11,055 nucleotides of DNA from CAZXBB01 sp964638815. Lineage in GTDB: Bacteria > Planctomycetota > Phycisphaerae > Phycisphaerales > SM1A02. Position 1 is the stretch's first letter. Each line of letters begins with the position of its first letter. A program made the position numbers and the translations under genes. Positions 5,159 through 11,055 of the stretch are shown here, in pieces. The notes under the pieces were generated by a model, which did not search any database, was not told where the DNA came from, and was given only the letters and a program-made list of their open reading frames with translations. Location of the stretch: assembly GCA_964638815.1 (NCBI GenBank), contig CAZXBB010000051.1:1-11055 (forward strand). The letters are read 5' to 3'.

Positions 5159-6844
5159 CTACGTTGCGTATCCGAACGCCTCGATGAACGGTGCGAGCTG
5201 CGGCAGCAGCGGTTCGAGGTGCGCGACGTAGTGGTGCCATCGCCCGACGGCCCGGCGGTGAACGGGCTCGGCGACCGCGTCGGCGCTGGGCGTGAGGATG
5301 TAACGCTCGCGCGACCGCTCGTGCGCGCAGAGCACGCGGTCGTCCCAGGCGAGCCCGGCGAAGTCGAGGAGGGCGCGGGCGTGGGTCGCCGGGTCCGCGA
5401 CGGTGTCCTCGTAGCGGATCTCAAGCCAGGGGACGGTCAGCCGTTCGCGCACCTCGAGCCAGAATCCCATCACCTCGACGTAGAACGCCACCGTCGAGTC
5501 GAGCGCGACGAAGTGAATCATCGCGTCGTTGATCCAGAACTCCTGCATGATGCAGCTCAGGCACACGTCGCGCGGATCGCGCAGCGCGACGATCACCCGC
5601 GCGTCCGGGAACAGCATGTTGACCAGCCCCACGTCGATGATGTTCAGCGGGAGCTTGTCGAGGAAGAGCCCGGCGCCGGGCTCGATGCCGGTCTGCTTTC
5701 GCGCCTCGTTCCAGTAGATCCGGCGCAGGGCGCGCACGTCCTCGCCGGCGAGACGCCCCAGCAGCGCGGGGGCGGCCGCGTCTGCGCCGCACCGCGCGAC
5801 GAGCGCGCGATCGACGGCGGCCAGGATCGGGCGCTCGTCGGACGTGGTCACGTCGGGATGCGCCGCCAGGATCTGCTCGGTCATCGTCGTGCCGGAGCGG
5901 GGAAAGCCCACGAGGAACGCGGGGGCCGGCAGCCCGTCGTCGTGCCGGGTGGCGGCGGCCGCGCGCAGCAGGTTGGCCGTGCAGGCCTCGCGATAAGCGG
6001 CGATGCGTCGCGGCAGACGCGTGCGATCGACGCATCGCGCCTTCCCGGATTCGGCGGAGACGCGTCCGAAGCGCGAGAAGGCGTCGTATGCCGCTTCGTA
6101 GTCGCCGAGTCGGTCGCATACGACGCCGAGATTGTGGGTCGCCGGCCGAAGCAGCGACTCGGAGAGATCCGGCGTGGCGAGCACGCGCTCGAAGATCAGG
6201 CGCGCATCCTCGAGGCGACCCTGCCGGCGCCGGATGTCACCGAGCGTGACTGCGCAGCGGAGATCGTCCGGGGCAAGCGCAACGGCCCGTTCCGCAGCGG
6301 CGGTCGCCTCGCCGATGCGCCTCACGCGGGCGAGACAACCGGCCAGCATGTCGTGGGCGAAGGCGTCGCCGGGCTCGAGCGCGACGGCGCGCGCGGCGAC
6401 GCCGACCGCCTCCTCCGGCTTGCGGTTCCGCATCAGCGCCGAGGCGAGCGCGCTGAGCGTCCTGGCGCGTTTCGGATCGACTTCGTGACAACGGCGCAGG
6501 ACGGCGATGCTCTCGTCCAGGTCGCCCTTCTGCTCGAGCAGGCGCCCCAGGTAGAAGAGCGCGGCTGTATGCCGCGGCTCGCGCTCGAGCGCGTCCCGGT
6601 ACCGCCGCTCCGCCGGGCCCAGGTGGCCCGCCTGGTGATGCCGCGTTCCGGCCTCGACGAGCGCGGCGACCGACGCGACGTCCGCCGGCGCGGCGCCCGG
6701 GCAGGTGGGCGCCGCCGCCGGTGCCGGCGTCGTGTGTGAGCGAAGACAGCACTGTTTGTACTTTCGGCCGCTTCCGCACGGACACGGCGCGTTGCGGTTC
6801 GCGTGCGGACCGGCGCCGGAACTGCCTGGGCAGTCGGCGTACAT
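5159..6844 (-). CDS. SEC-C/TPR-repeat sulfotransferase family protein
   Basis: A 561-residue protein in three parts. Residues 16-33 (NRNAPCPCGSGRKYKQCC) are a SEC-C zinc-binding motif as found at the end of SecA. Residues about 55-260 are tetratricopeptide repeats, for example AERRYRDALEREPRHTAALF (78-97) and EAVGVAARAVALEPGDAFAH (145-164). Residues 305-561 are a sulfotransferase domain: the 5'-PAPS loop LVGFPRSGTTMTEQIL (311-326), the 3'-phosphate segment VALRDPRDVCLSC (419-431) and a C-terminal PVHRRAVGRWHHYVAHLEPL (527-546). Such enzymes transfer sulfate from PAPS; here the acceptor is unknown. No signal peptide is seen. The ATG at 6844 has GAGGG (6851-6855) six bases upstream and a TATACT -10 (6868-6873); the longer frame upstream is antisense to the methyltransferase gene. 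It ends 3 bp from the repeat block and is divergent from the methyltransferase. Confidence 0.93.
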   Translation of the reverse strand: MYADCPGSSGAGPHANRNAPCPCGSGRKYKQCCLRSHTTPAPAAAPTCPGAAPADVASVAALVEAGTRHHQAGHLGPAERRYRDALEREPRHTAALFYLGRLLEQKGDLDESIAVLRRCHEVDPKRARTLSALASALMRNRKPEEAVGVAARAVALEPGDAFAHDMLAGCLARVRRIGEATAAAERAVALAPDDLRCAVTLGDIRRRQGRLEDARLIFERVLATPDLSESLLRPATHNLGVVCDRLGDYEAAYDAFSRFGRVSAESGKARCVDRTRLPRRIAAYREACTANLLRAAAATRHDDGLPAPAFLVGFPRSGTTMTEQILAAHPDVTTSDERPILAAVDRALVARCGADAAAPALLGRLAGEDVRALRRIYWNEARKQTGIEPGAGLFLDKLPLNIIDVGLVNMLFPDARVIVALRDPRDVCLSCIMQEFWINDAMIHFVALDSTVAFYVEVMGFWLEVRERLTVPWLEIRYEDTVADPATHARALLDFAGLAWDDRVLCAHERSRERYILTPSADAVAEPVHRRAVGRWHHYVAHLEPLLPQLAPFIEAFGYAT

Positions 6845-6940
6845 GGCGCACCCTCGTGACGGCTCCCAGTATATCGACCGCCGTGCCCGGCCCTGCATAG
6901 GATTCCGGCCTGCATAAACATCCGCCCGGGAGGGTGCGTC
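6845..6940. promoter_or_regulatory. Divergent promoter region, sulfotransferase/methyltransferase
   Basis: Minus strand: TATACT at 6873-6868 and GAGGG at 6855-6851 lead to the ATG at 6844. Plus strand: CATAAA at 6913-6918 and GGGAGGG at 6928-6934 lead to the ATG at 6941. Both leaders share GAGGGTGCG followed by YC and the start codon. An imperfect 17-bp direct repeat beginning CCTGCATA (6892 and 6909) covers the plus-strand promoter and could be a regulator site or two alternative -10 elements. Confidence 0.6.
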
Positions 6941-7741
6941 ATGAGACCACGACACCTCACCGTTCTCCTGCTCGCCGTCCTCCCCGCCGGCGCCTGCGCC
7001 GACCGCCCGCCGGTCGCCGCCGCCGAGCGCGTCGCCGAGCGCGTCGCCGAGCGTCACCGCATGGTCGAGACCCAGATCGCCGCCCGCGGGGTGACCGACG
7101 CGCGCGTGCTCGCCGTGATGCGCAAGGTCCCGCGGCACCGGTACATGCCGTCCGACGTCCAGACGCTCGCGTACGCCGATCACCCCGTGCCGATCGGTCT
7201 GAAGCAGACCATCTCGCAGCCGTACATCGTGGCCTTTATGAGCGCGGCCCTCGAGCTCACCGGCGACGAGAAGGTCCTCGAGATCGGCACCGGCTCCGGC
7301 TACCAGGCGGCGATCCTGGCCGAGCTCGCGAAGGAGGTCTACTCGATCGAGATCGTCCCCGAGCTGGCGGAGCGCGCGAAAGAGACCCTGCGCGCGGAGG
7401 GATACGACCGCCTCCACCTGCGGACCGGCGACGGCTACCGCGGCTGGCCCGAGGTCGCGCCCTTCGACGCGATCATGCTCACCGCGGCCCCGCCGGAGGT
7501 GCCCGCGCCGCTGATCGAGCAGCTCGCCGTCGGGGGACGACTGCTCGCGCCGGTCGGCAAGGGCGTGCAGGAGCTCGTCGTCCTCCGGAAGACGGAGTCC
7601 GGGATCGAGCGCAGCGTGCTCATGCCCGTGCGCTTCGTGCCGATGACAGGCGAGGCGCAGGGGGGCGGGGGGGGCGGCGAAGGAGGCGGCGAAGGGGACG
7701 GCAAAGGGGGCGGCGAAGGGGGCGGCGAAGGGGGCGGATGA
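6941..7741 (+). CDS. pcm: Protein-L-isoaspartate O-methyltransferase with export signal and Gly/Glu tail
   Basis: A 266-residue member of the Pcm family, which uses SAM to methylate isoaspartyl residues in aged proteins so they can revert to aspartate. Core motifs: MVETQIAARGVTDARVLAVM (41-60), VPRHRYMP (63-70), DHPVPIGLKQTISQPYIVAFM (80-100, here split in mind as PVPIG and QTISQP), the SAM loop VLEIGTGSGYQAA (112-124), TGDGYRGWP (162-170) and LLAPVG (201-206). Two additions are unusual. Residues 1-20 look like a signal peptide with an ACA-type cleavage site before Asp21; a lipobox reading at Cys19 is weaker. Residues 241-266 are only Gly, Glu, Asp and Lys, encoded by a 12-bp repeat. GGGAGGG lies six bases before the ATG, supporting the long start; starting at Met41 would give the usual cytoplasmic form. 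Export of a SAM enzyme is puzzling. Confidence 0.93.
   Translation: MRPRHLTVLLLAVLPAGACADRPPVAAAERVAERVAERHRMVETQIAARGVTDARVLAVMRKVPRHRYMPSDVQTLAYADHPVPIGLKQTISQPYIVAFMSAALELTGDEKVLEIGTGSGYQAAILAELAKEVYSIEIVPELAERAKETLRAEGYDRLHLRTGDGYRGWPEVAPFDAIMLTAAPPEVPAPLIEQLAVGGRLLAPVGKGVQELVVLRKTESGIERSVLMPVRFVPMTGEAQGGGGGGEGGGEGDGKGGGEGGGEGGG
7661..7738 (+). repeat. 12-bp tandem repeats coding the Gly/Glu tail
   Basis: After a G-rich start (7661-7674), five 12-bp units of the type GGCGGCGAAGGG run from 7673 to 7732, with a partial unit to 7738 just before the TGA. The strand is almost purely purine with scattered C. Units 2, 4 and 5 are identical; unit 3 differs by two changes. Unit length is a multiple of three, so gain or loss keeps the frame. 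Confidence 0.9.
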
Positions 7742-7984
7742 TCAGGTTCTGTCTGACGGATCAGGCGCGCGCGACCGCGGCGCGATCTGCCCGACGCAGA
7801 CTTCGCGCCGCGCACGACGCGACCTCCGCGCTCAGGACGTCCGGGCCGCGACGCGCGGCGCCGTCGCCCGCGAGCCCTGCCCGGCGGATCGCGCGATGCC
7901 GCGCATCATGCCGTCGAAGACGACGAGGATTACCCCTTCGGATCGGTCCATGGCAGTCGCTTCGACCCCGCGGCGTGCGCGGAT

Positions 7985-10480
7985 TCAGCGGTAGAAGTAG
8001 AAGTCGTCCTCGCCGAGGGGTTCGGGCAGCCCGCCGATGCGGATGGTCTGCTCCCCGCTCAGCACGGACCGCAGGCGGCCGATCGCCCGACCGTTCAGCT
8101 CGTTGCGATCGAAACGGATCTTCGCGAGCTGCTGTTGCCGCTGCTGCCAGTCCCTGAATCCCTCGGGATCGAGGCCGACGACGCTCACGGAACTCGTGCC
8201 GAGATATCCGATCATCTCCCGCGTGAGCCGCGCGTACTCGGCCTTGTACGAGCCGCCGAGATCGACGATCGACTCGCGCTGGCCGGCCGTGAGATCGTCG
8301 AGCTCGAGCGCCGAGGCGAGGTGGCGGTCGATGGACGCCGGATCGTCGAAGATCGACGGGAACGCGGCGAGCTCGTACTCGTGCCGTACCGCCGCGGCGC
8401 CCTCGGGGGAGAGCGCTGCGGCAATCCCCTCGAGTGTGCGGCGGTTCAGCTCCACGATGACCTCGTCGGTCCGCACCACGCGACGCGTCGGCTCCTTCAT
8501 CTCCTCGCGGTAGCGCTGCTGGAGCTCGATCACGGCGCTCAGATCCTGGCGGCTCGCCGCCTGGATCTCGTTCTGCCACCGGTCCGCGCGCTGCTGGAGG
8601 TCGAGCTGCGCTTCGAGACGCGACCGGAGGGCCGGCAGGGCGTCGCCTTCGTAGGCCGCAAGGACATCGGCCAGCGTCACGAACTCGCGTTCCGACGGCT
8701 GCTGCTCAAGCACGAGGCTGACAGGATCAACGCCCGCCTCGTTGGAGTTGTCGCGGCCCAGTGCCAGGCGGGCGGACGCGCTGCCGGCGCAGGCGCGACG
8801 CTCGCGACTGCGCCGGACGAGGTCGAGCAGGGGCTTCCGCGCGTCGCCGACGATCGCGCCGAGATCGTCGAAGAACGCGGCGTCCGCGGCGACCATGGCG
8901 GCGATCGCCTGTCGCCGCAGCGCATAGACCCGCTCGATGCGCGCGGCGACGGGCGTGTCCGCCGCGGCGCCGTCTTCCTTGTCAACGGCGTCGCGCGCCT
9001 GGCGCAGGAGGTCAAACTCGGTCATCGCGCTCAGTCGCTCGAGGTACTCGCGATGAATGGTGTCGAGCACCGCCGCCATGCCGTCCTCGAGCTGAAGCTG
9101 GCGGACGTACCGCCGGACGTCGCCGCGGTCGATCCGCTCGGGAAGGAAGCGGTCGGGGCTGAACGTGAAATCGGGCGCGGGGTCGGCCTCGCCCCCGGCC
9201 TCGCCCCCGGCCTCGCCCGCGTCCGCGGTGCCGGCGGACGCCGTCGCCGTCGTCTCGGCCGCCGCGATCGCCTTCGTGAGCGTCTCGACGACGGTCTCGC
9301 CGAGTTGCGCGTGTGCCTCGGTCTGGGCCTTCACCTTCGCCTCCTCGGCCTGCTTCTGGAGGTCGGCGAGGTCGGCGCGCAACTGCTCGCCGCGCTCCTG
9401 GTTCGCCTCGAAGGGAGAGAAGTCCGCCCAGAAGGCGTCGAGCCGGGCAATGCCGTCCTCCATCAGGGCGGTGAGCCTGCGCTGGTACTGGTCGCCGAGC
9501 GTGTGGAGCACGGCGCGCTGCTCCTCCGGCACGTCCGGGAGCTCGAGGGCCCTGGTCATCCAGTCGGTGTCGGAGAGGGCGATGAGGGAATTGAGCTGCG
9601 GGTAAGCGGCGCGGTAGTACGCGTTGCGGAAGCGGAGCGACTCGTCCGCCGGCAGGATCGCGGCGACCTGCCGATAGGTCTGGTCGTTCAGCTTGCGGAG
9701 ATCGTCGGCGAGCTCGGCCGTGGGCGCGCGGAGCGCGGCGAAGGCGGCCTGGATGTGCCCGAGCACTTCCTTGAGCAGCGCCGGGTCCGCGAGGAGCTCC
9801 TCCTGCGAGACCTCGCCGAAGCCCTTGTCGGCGAGGATGTCCATCATGTCGAGCGACATGCGCAGCACGGCGTCGTGCTGCTTGCGCATGGTCTTCGTCA
9901 GTCGGCGTTCGTAGCCGGACATGACCGCGTCGGACGCGGCCGCGACGTCGGCGTCGAGCGTGCGATCGGCGAGCAGGTCACTGAGATCCACGGTGGGTCT
10001 CCCGTACGACGCCGCGGTCAGGTTGCCGGCGTACCGGTGACGTTCCCGATCCAGGCGAAGGCGGGGGACGACGACATGCTGCTCCTCGGCGAGCATCGGG
10101 AGCATCTGGTCGAACAGCCGGTTGTCGAGCAGCGCGATCTTCGCGTGCAGCCGGTCCAGCTTCTCGAGCATGTCCTCCACCACGTTGCGCTGCGGGATGC
10201 CGCCCTGGACGGCCTGCTGCTCGCGCAGGAAGGTGGCGATCTCACCCTCCCGCAGCGCGCGGAACTCACGGCGATACTCGTCGTGGAGCGCCTCGACGGC
10301 CAGACGCTGCGAAGCGCTCAGACCGAGACGGTCGGCGTAGCGGTCGAGCTGGCGGCTGTTGATCGGGGCCGGCAGCGCGCCGCTCGTACCCTGGGCCGCG
10401 ATCGGGCGGACCGGGATCGCGAGTGTCGCGAGGGTGAGGACGACGAGCAGGTGACGGACGCGGCGGTGCGGGCGTGGCAT
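7985..10480 (-). CDS. Large exported helical-repeat protein of unknown function
   Basis: An 831-residue protein with a signal peptide (MPRPHRRVRHLLVVLTLATL, cleavage likely after IAA or near Gln30), so periplasmic or secreted. The rest is mostly charged helix. Two alternating segment types recur: A, pattern L-x-L...Q-R...L...Y...L (51-80, 311-344, 461-489, 724-756), and B, pattern LN-x-R/Q-T...I-A-A-x-L...R...Y-x-x-A-A-x-P (119-150, 264-293, 678-708, and a short form at 795-817). Clear examples are LNDQTYRQVAAILPADE (264-280) and LNRRTLEGIAAALSPEG (678-694). At least four units of about 120-150 residues exist, perhaps six. The A segments recall the LTxxQ helices of periplasmic Spy/CpxP proteins; that link is inference. 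An Ala/Gly/Glu linker (411-437) divides it. The in-frame extension to a TTG at 10624 only translates the upstream repeat array and is rejected. Convergent with pcm. Confidence 0.8.
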   Translation of the reverse strand: MPRPHRRVRHLLVVLTLATLAIPVRPIAAQGTSGALPAPINSRQLDRYADRLGLSASQRLAVEALHDEYRREFRALREGEIATFLREQQAVQGGIPQRNVVEDMLEKLDRLHAKIALLDNRLFDQMLPMLAEEQHVVVPRLRLDRERHRYAGNLTAASYGRPTVDLSDLLADRTLDADVAAASDAVMSGYERRLTKTMRKQHDAVLRMSLDMMDILADKGFGEVSQEELLADPALLKEVLGHIQAAFAALRAPTAELADDLRKLNDQTYRQVAAILPADESLRFRNAYYRAAYPQLNSLIALSDTDWMTRALELPDVPEEQRAVLHTLGDQYQRRLTALMEDGIARLDAFWADFSPFEANQERGEQLRADLADLQKQAEEAKVKAQTEAHAQLGETVVETLTKAIAAAETTATASAGTADAGEAGGEAGGEADPAPDFTFSPDRFLPERIDRGDVRRYVRQLQLEDGMAAVLDTIHREYLERLSAMTEFDLLRQARDAVDKEDGAAADTPVAARIERVYALRRQAIAAMVAADAAFFDDLGAIVGDARKPLLDLVRRSRERRACAGSASARLALGRDNSNEAGVDPVSLVLEQQPSEREFVTLADVLAAYEGDALPALRSRLEAQLDLQQRADRWQNEIQAASRQDLSAVIELQQRYREEMKEPTRRVVRTDEVIVELNRRTLEGIAAALSPEGAAAVRHEYELAAFPSIFDDPASIDRHLASALELDDLTAGQRESIVDLGGSYKAEYARLTREMIGYLGTSSVSVVGLDPEGFRDWQQRQQQLAKIRFDRNELNGRAIGRLRSVLSGEQTIRIGGLPEPLGEDDFYFYR
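9185..9220. repeat. 12-bp tandem repeat coding an Ala/Gly/Glu linker
   Basis: GGCCTCGCCCCC occurs twice and a third copy with one change follows (9185-9196, 9197-9208, 9209-9220). On the minus strand it encodes the repeating Gly-Gly-Glu-Ala of the linker around residues 421-433 of the large exported protein. Confidence 0.88.
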
Positions 10481-10620
10481 GGCAGGGTCTCTTGGGCAGG
10501 GTCTCTTGGAGGGTCTTTGGGAGGGTCTTTGGGAGGGTCTTCGCGCGGGTGTCGGGCGGGTCTTCGGGCGGGTCTTCGGCCGGGGTCTTCGGGCGGGGTC
10601 TTCGGGCGGGTCTTCGGAGG
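10481..10620 (-). repeat. Array of about eleven 12-14-bp units in the leader of the large exported protein gene
   Basis: Read on the minus strand, the unit is close to CCCGCCCGAAGA. Promoter-distal units change to CCCTCCCAAAGA and then CCCTGCCCAAGAGA, the last ending directly at the ATG at 10480. No Shine-Dalgarno sequence is visible; the units instead contain CCCTCC, which resembles the anti-Shine-Dalgarno sequence. With a start of transcription near 10632 the array would form nearly the whole 5' leader. Units are too short and have no spacers, so this is not a CRISPR array. Confidence 0.88.
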
Positions 10621-10638
10621 GCAACGAGGCGACTGTCC

Positions 10639-10644
10639 ATTATG
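10639..10644 (-). promoter_or_regulatory. Candidate -10 for the large exported protein gene
   Basis: CATAAT on the minus strand is the best -10 match upstream of the repeat array and would give a leader of about 150 nt. No convincing -35 is seen 17 bp further up. Confidence 0.45.
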
Positions 10645-10958
10645 TCGATACCGGCCCGCGCCGTTTCGCGGGAACCTGACCCTGAAATGATGTCGACCGG
10701 ACATGTCGGGCCCGGCGACGGTCGAAACGCCCTCCCCGCATCGGGGCGGGGGGTCGAGCGGCCGTTCGACCTGCTGCGGAACCGCCAAGAGGTTGACGAC
10801 GCGTGCGCGAAGGCGTCCCTGGGGCCCCCGCGCCACGGGACGGCCGGGGTCCACGATCGCGTGCGGGTATCCTTACGGACCAACACGGGACCATCACGGG
10901 ATCATCGGGATCCGGCGGATTCCTCGCCGGTACCACTCGAACGAACTGGAGGCTCCCC
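10645..10958. other. Divergent intergenic region before the right-edge gene
   Basis: No coding frame here is supported. It contains a small hairpin (CCCCG/CGGGG, 10734-10746), a TATCCT hexamer at 10868-10873 as a possible -10 for the right-edge gene, an imperfect 11-bp tandem repeat (CACGGGACCAT at 10884 and CACGGGATCAT at 10895, then CGGGATC), and a leader hairpin CCGGCG/CGCCGG (10912-10930, 7-nt loop). The last two lie between the putative promoter and the ribosome binding site and could regulate the downstream gene. Confidence 0.5.
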
Positions 10959-11055
10959 ATGCGTCGATCCGTCTTTCTCACCGCCGTCGTTGCCGGTCTC
11001 GCCGGCTCCGCCATGATCGCGTCCATCCAGCCGCGCGCCGTCGCGCACTGCGAGG
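10959..11055 (+). CDS. sodN: Exported protein, probable nickel superoxide dismutase, truncated at window edge
   Basis: Only 32 residues are visible. Residues 1-29 form a signal peptide: MRRSVF, a hydrophobic core LTAVVAGLAGSAMIAS and a clean AVA cleavage site (27-29). Cleavage there would leave His-Cys-Glu as the mature N-terminus. Nickel superoxide dismutases begin with a hook of the type HCxxPCGxY, in which His1, Cys2 and Cys6 bind nickel, and planctomycete-type precursors often carry an ordinary signal peptide ending in A-x-A before it. The match is therefore good but rests on three mature residues; any exported protein starting with HCE would look the same. The enzyme would dismutate superoxide outside the cytoplasm. 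GGAGG at 10948-10952, six bases before the ATG, fixes the start. The gene continues beyond the window. Confidence 0.55.
   Translation, partial: MRRSVFLTAVVAGLAGSAMIASIQPRAVAHCE

Noticed and set aside
4861..5187. Short reading frames through the palindromic repeats on both strands
   Set aside because: The translated segments repeat simply because the DNA repeats; no start signal and no protein-like features.
5051..6739. 562-codon plus-strand reading frame antisense to the sulfotransferase
   Set aside because: It runs from a palindromic repeat into the complement of a gene with clear SEC-C, TPR and sulfotransferase motifs; no recognisable protein features.
7435..7815. Proline/serine-rich minus-strand frame opposite the pcm tail
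   Set aside because: It is the complement of the Gly/Glu-coding 12-bp repeats and has no independent support.
7832..7951. 39-codon minus-strand frame (starting MDRSEGVILVVFDGMMRG) in the gap between pcm and the large exported protein
   Set aside because: No ribosome binding site, no recognised family and very short. I see nothing else in the 7742-7984 gap; it could be a gene remnant but cannot be supported.
10481..10624. 48-residue N-terminal extension of the large exported protein from a TTG
   Set aside because: It translates only the tandem repeat array into Pro/Arg-rich sequence, would bury the signal peptide, and the TTG would lie only a few bases after the likely transcription start.
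8135..10690. 851-codon plus-strand reading frame antisense to the large exported protein
   Set aside because: The minus-strand frame has a signal peptide and internal repeats that make sense as protein; the plus frame has neither and would have to read through the leader repeat array.

Overview
This is a high-G+C (roughly 70% by eye), gene-dense bacterial chromosomal window with nine protein genes on both strands. There are no rRNA or tRNA genes, no transposase and no CRISPR array. The best guess for the source is a member of the Planctomycetota, possibly a Phycisphaerae-type lineage. The basis is a sulfotransferase with TPR and SEC-C segments, an IspF with a KGKT-type active-site loop, many exported proteins of unknown function, and a probable exported nickel superoxide dismutase. 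No marker gene is present, so this placement is inference.

Layout from left to right. Positions 1-892 (minus strand): ispF followed by a small alarmone-hydrolase-like HD protein that runs off the left edge; the two overlap by an ATGA. A divergent spacer with a perfect 13-bp tandem duplication leads to a plus-strand lipoprotein of unknown function (1072-1602). Positions 1679-4817 (plus strand) hold a compact cluster: a B12-dependent acyl-CoA mutase large subunit, a DUF3052 protein and a zinc alcohol dehydrogenase. The mutase carries Phe and Gln at the two substrate-selecting positions where true methylmalonyl-CoA mutases have Tyr and Arg.

The convergent gap at 4818-5158 is filled by two tandem copies of a 110-bp palindromic element, with 10-bp inverted repeats at the outer edges. 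Next is the minus-strand SEC-C/TPR/sulfotransferase gene (5159-6844), divergent from an exported protein-L-isoaspartate methyltransferase with a Gly/Glu-rich tail made by a 12-bp repeat (6941-7741). A large minus-strand exported protein (7985-10480, 831 aa) contains at least four degenerate copies of a helical repeat. Its presumed mRNA leader is a 140-nt array of about eleven 12-14-bp units. At the right edge (10959 onward) an exported protein is cut off just after Ala-His-Cys-Glu, which fits a nickel superoxide dismutase precursor.

Two styles of gene start coexist. ispF, the mutase and the DUF3052 gene have no Shine-Dalgarno site but have a TAnnnT hexamer 6-7 nt before the ATG, as expected for leaderless mRNAs. 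The lipoprotein, the sulfotransferase, the methyltransferase and the right-edge gene have GGAG/GAGGG-type ribosome binding sites. Short 12-13-bp tandem repeats recur in both coding and non-coding parts. I see no defence system or phage; the least explained items are the palindromic element, the repeat leader, the large repeat protein and the true substrate of the mutase.
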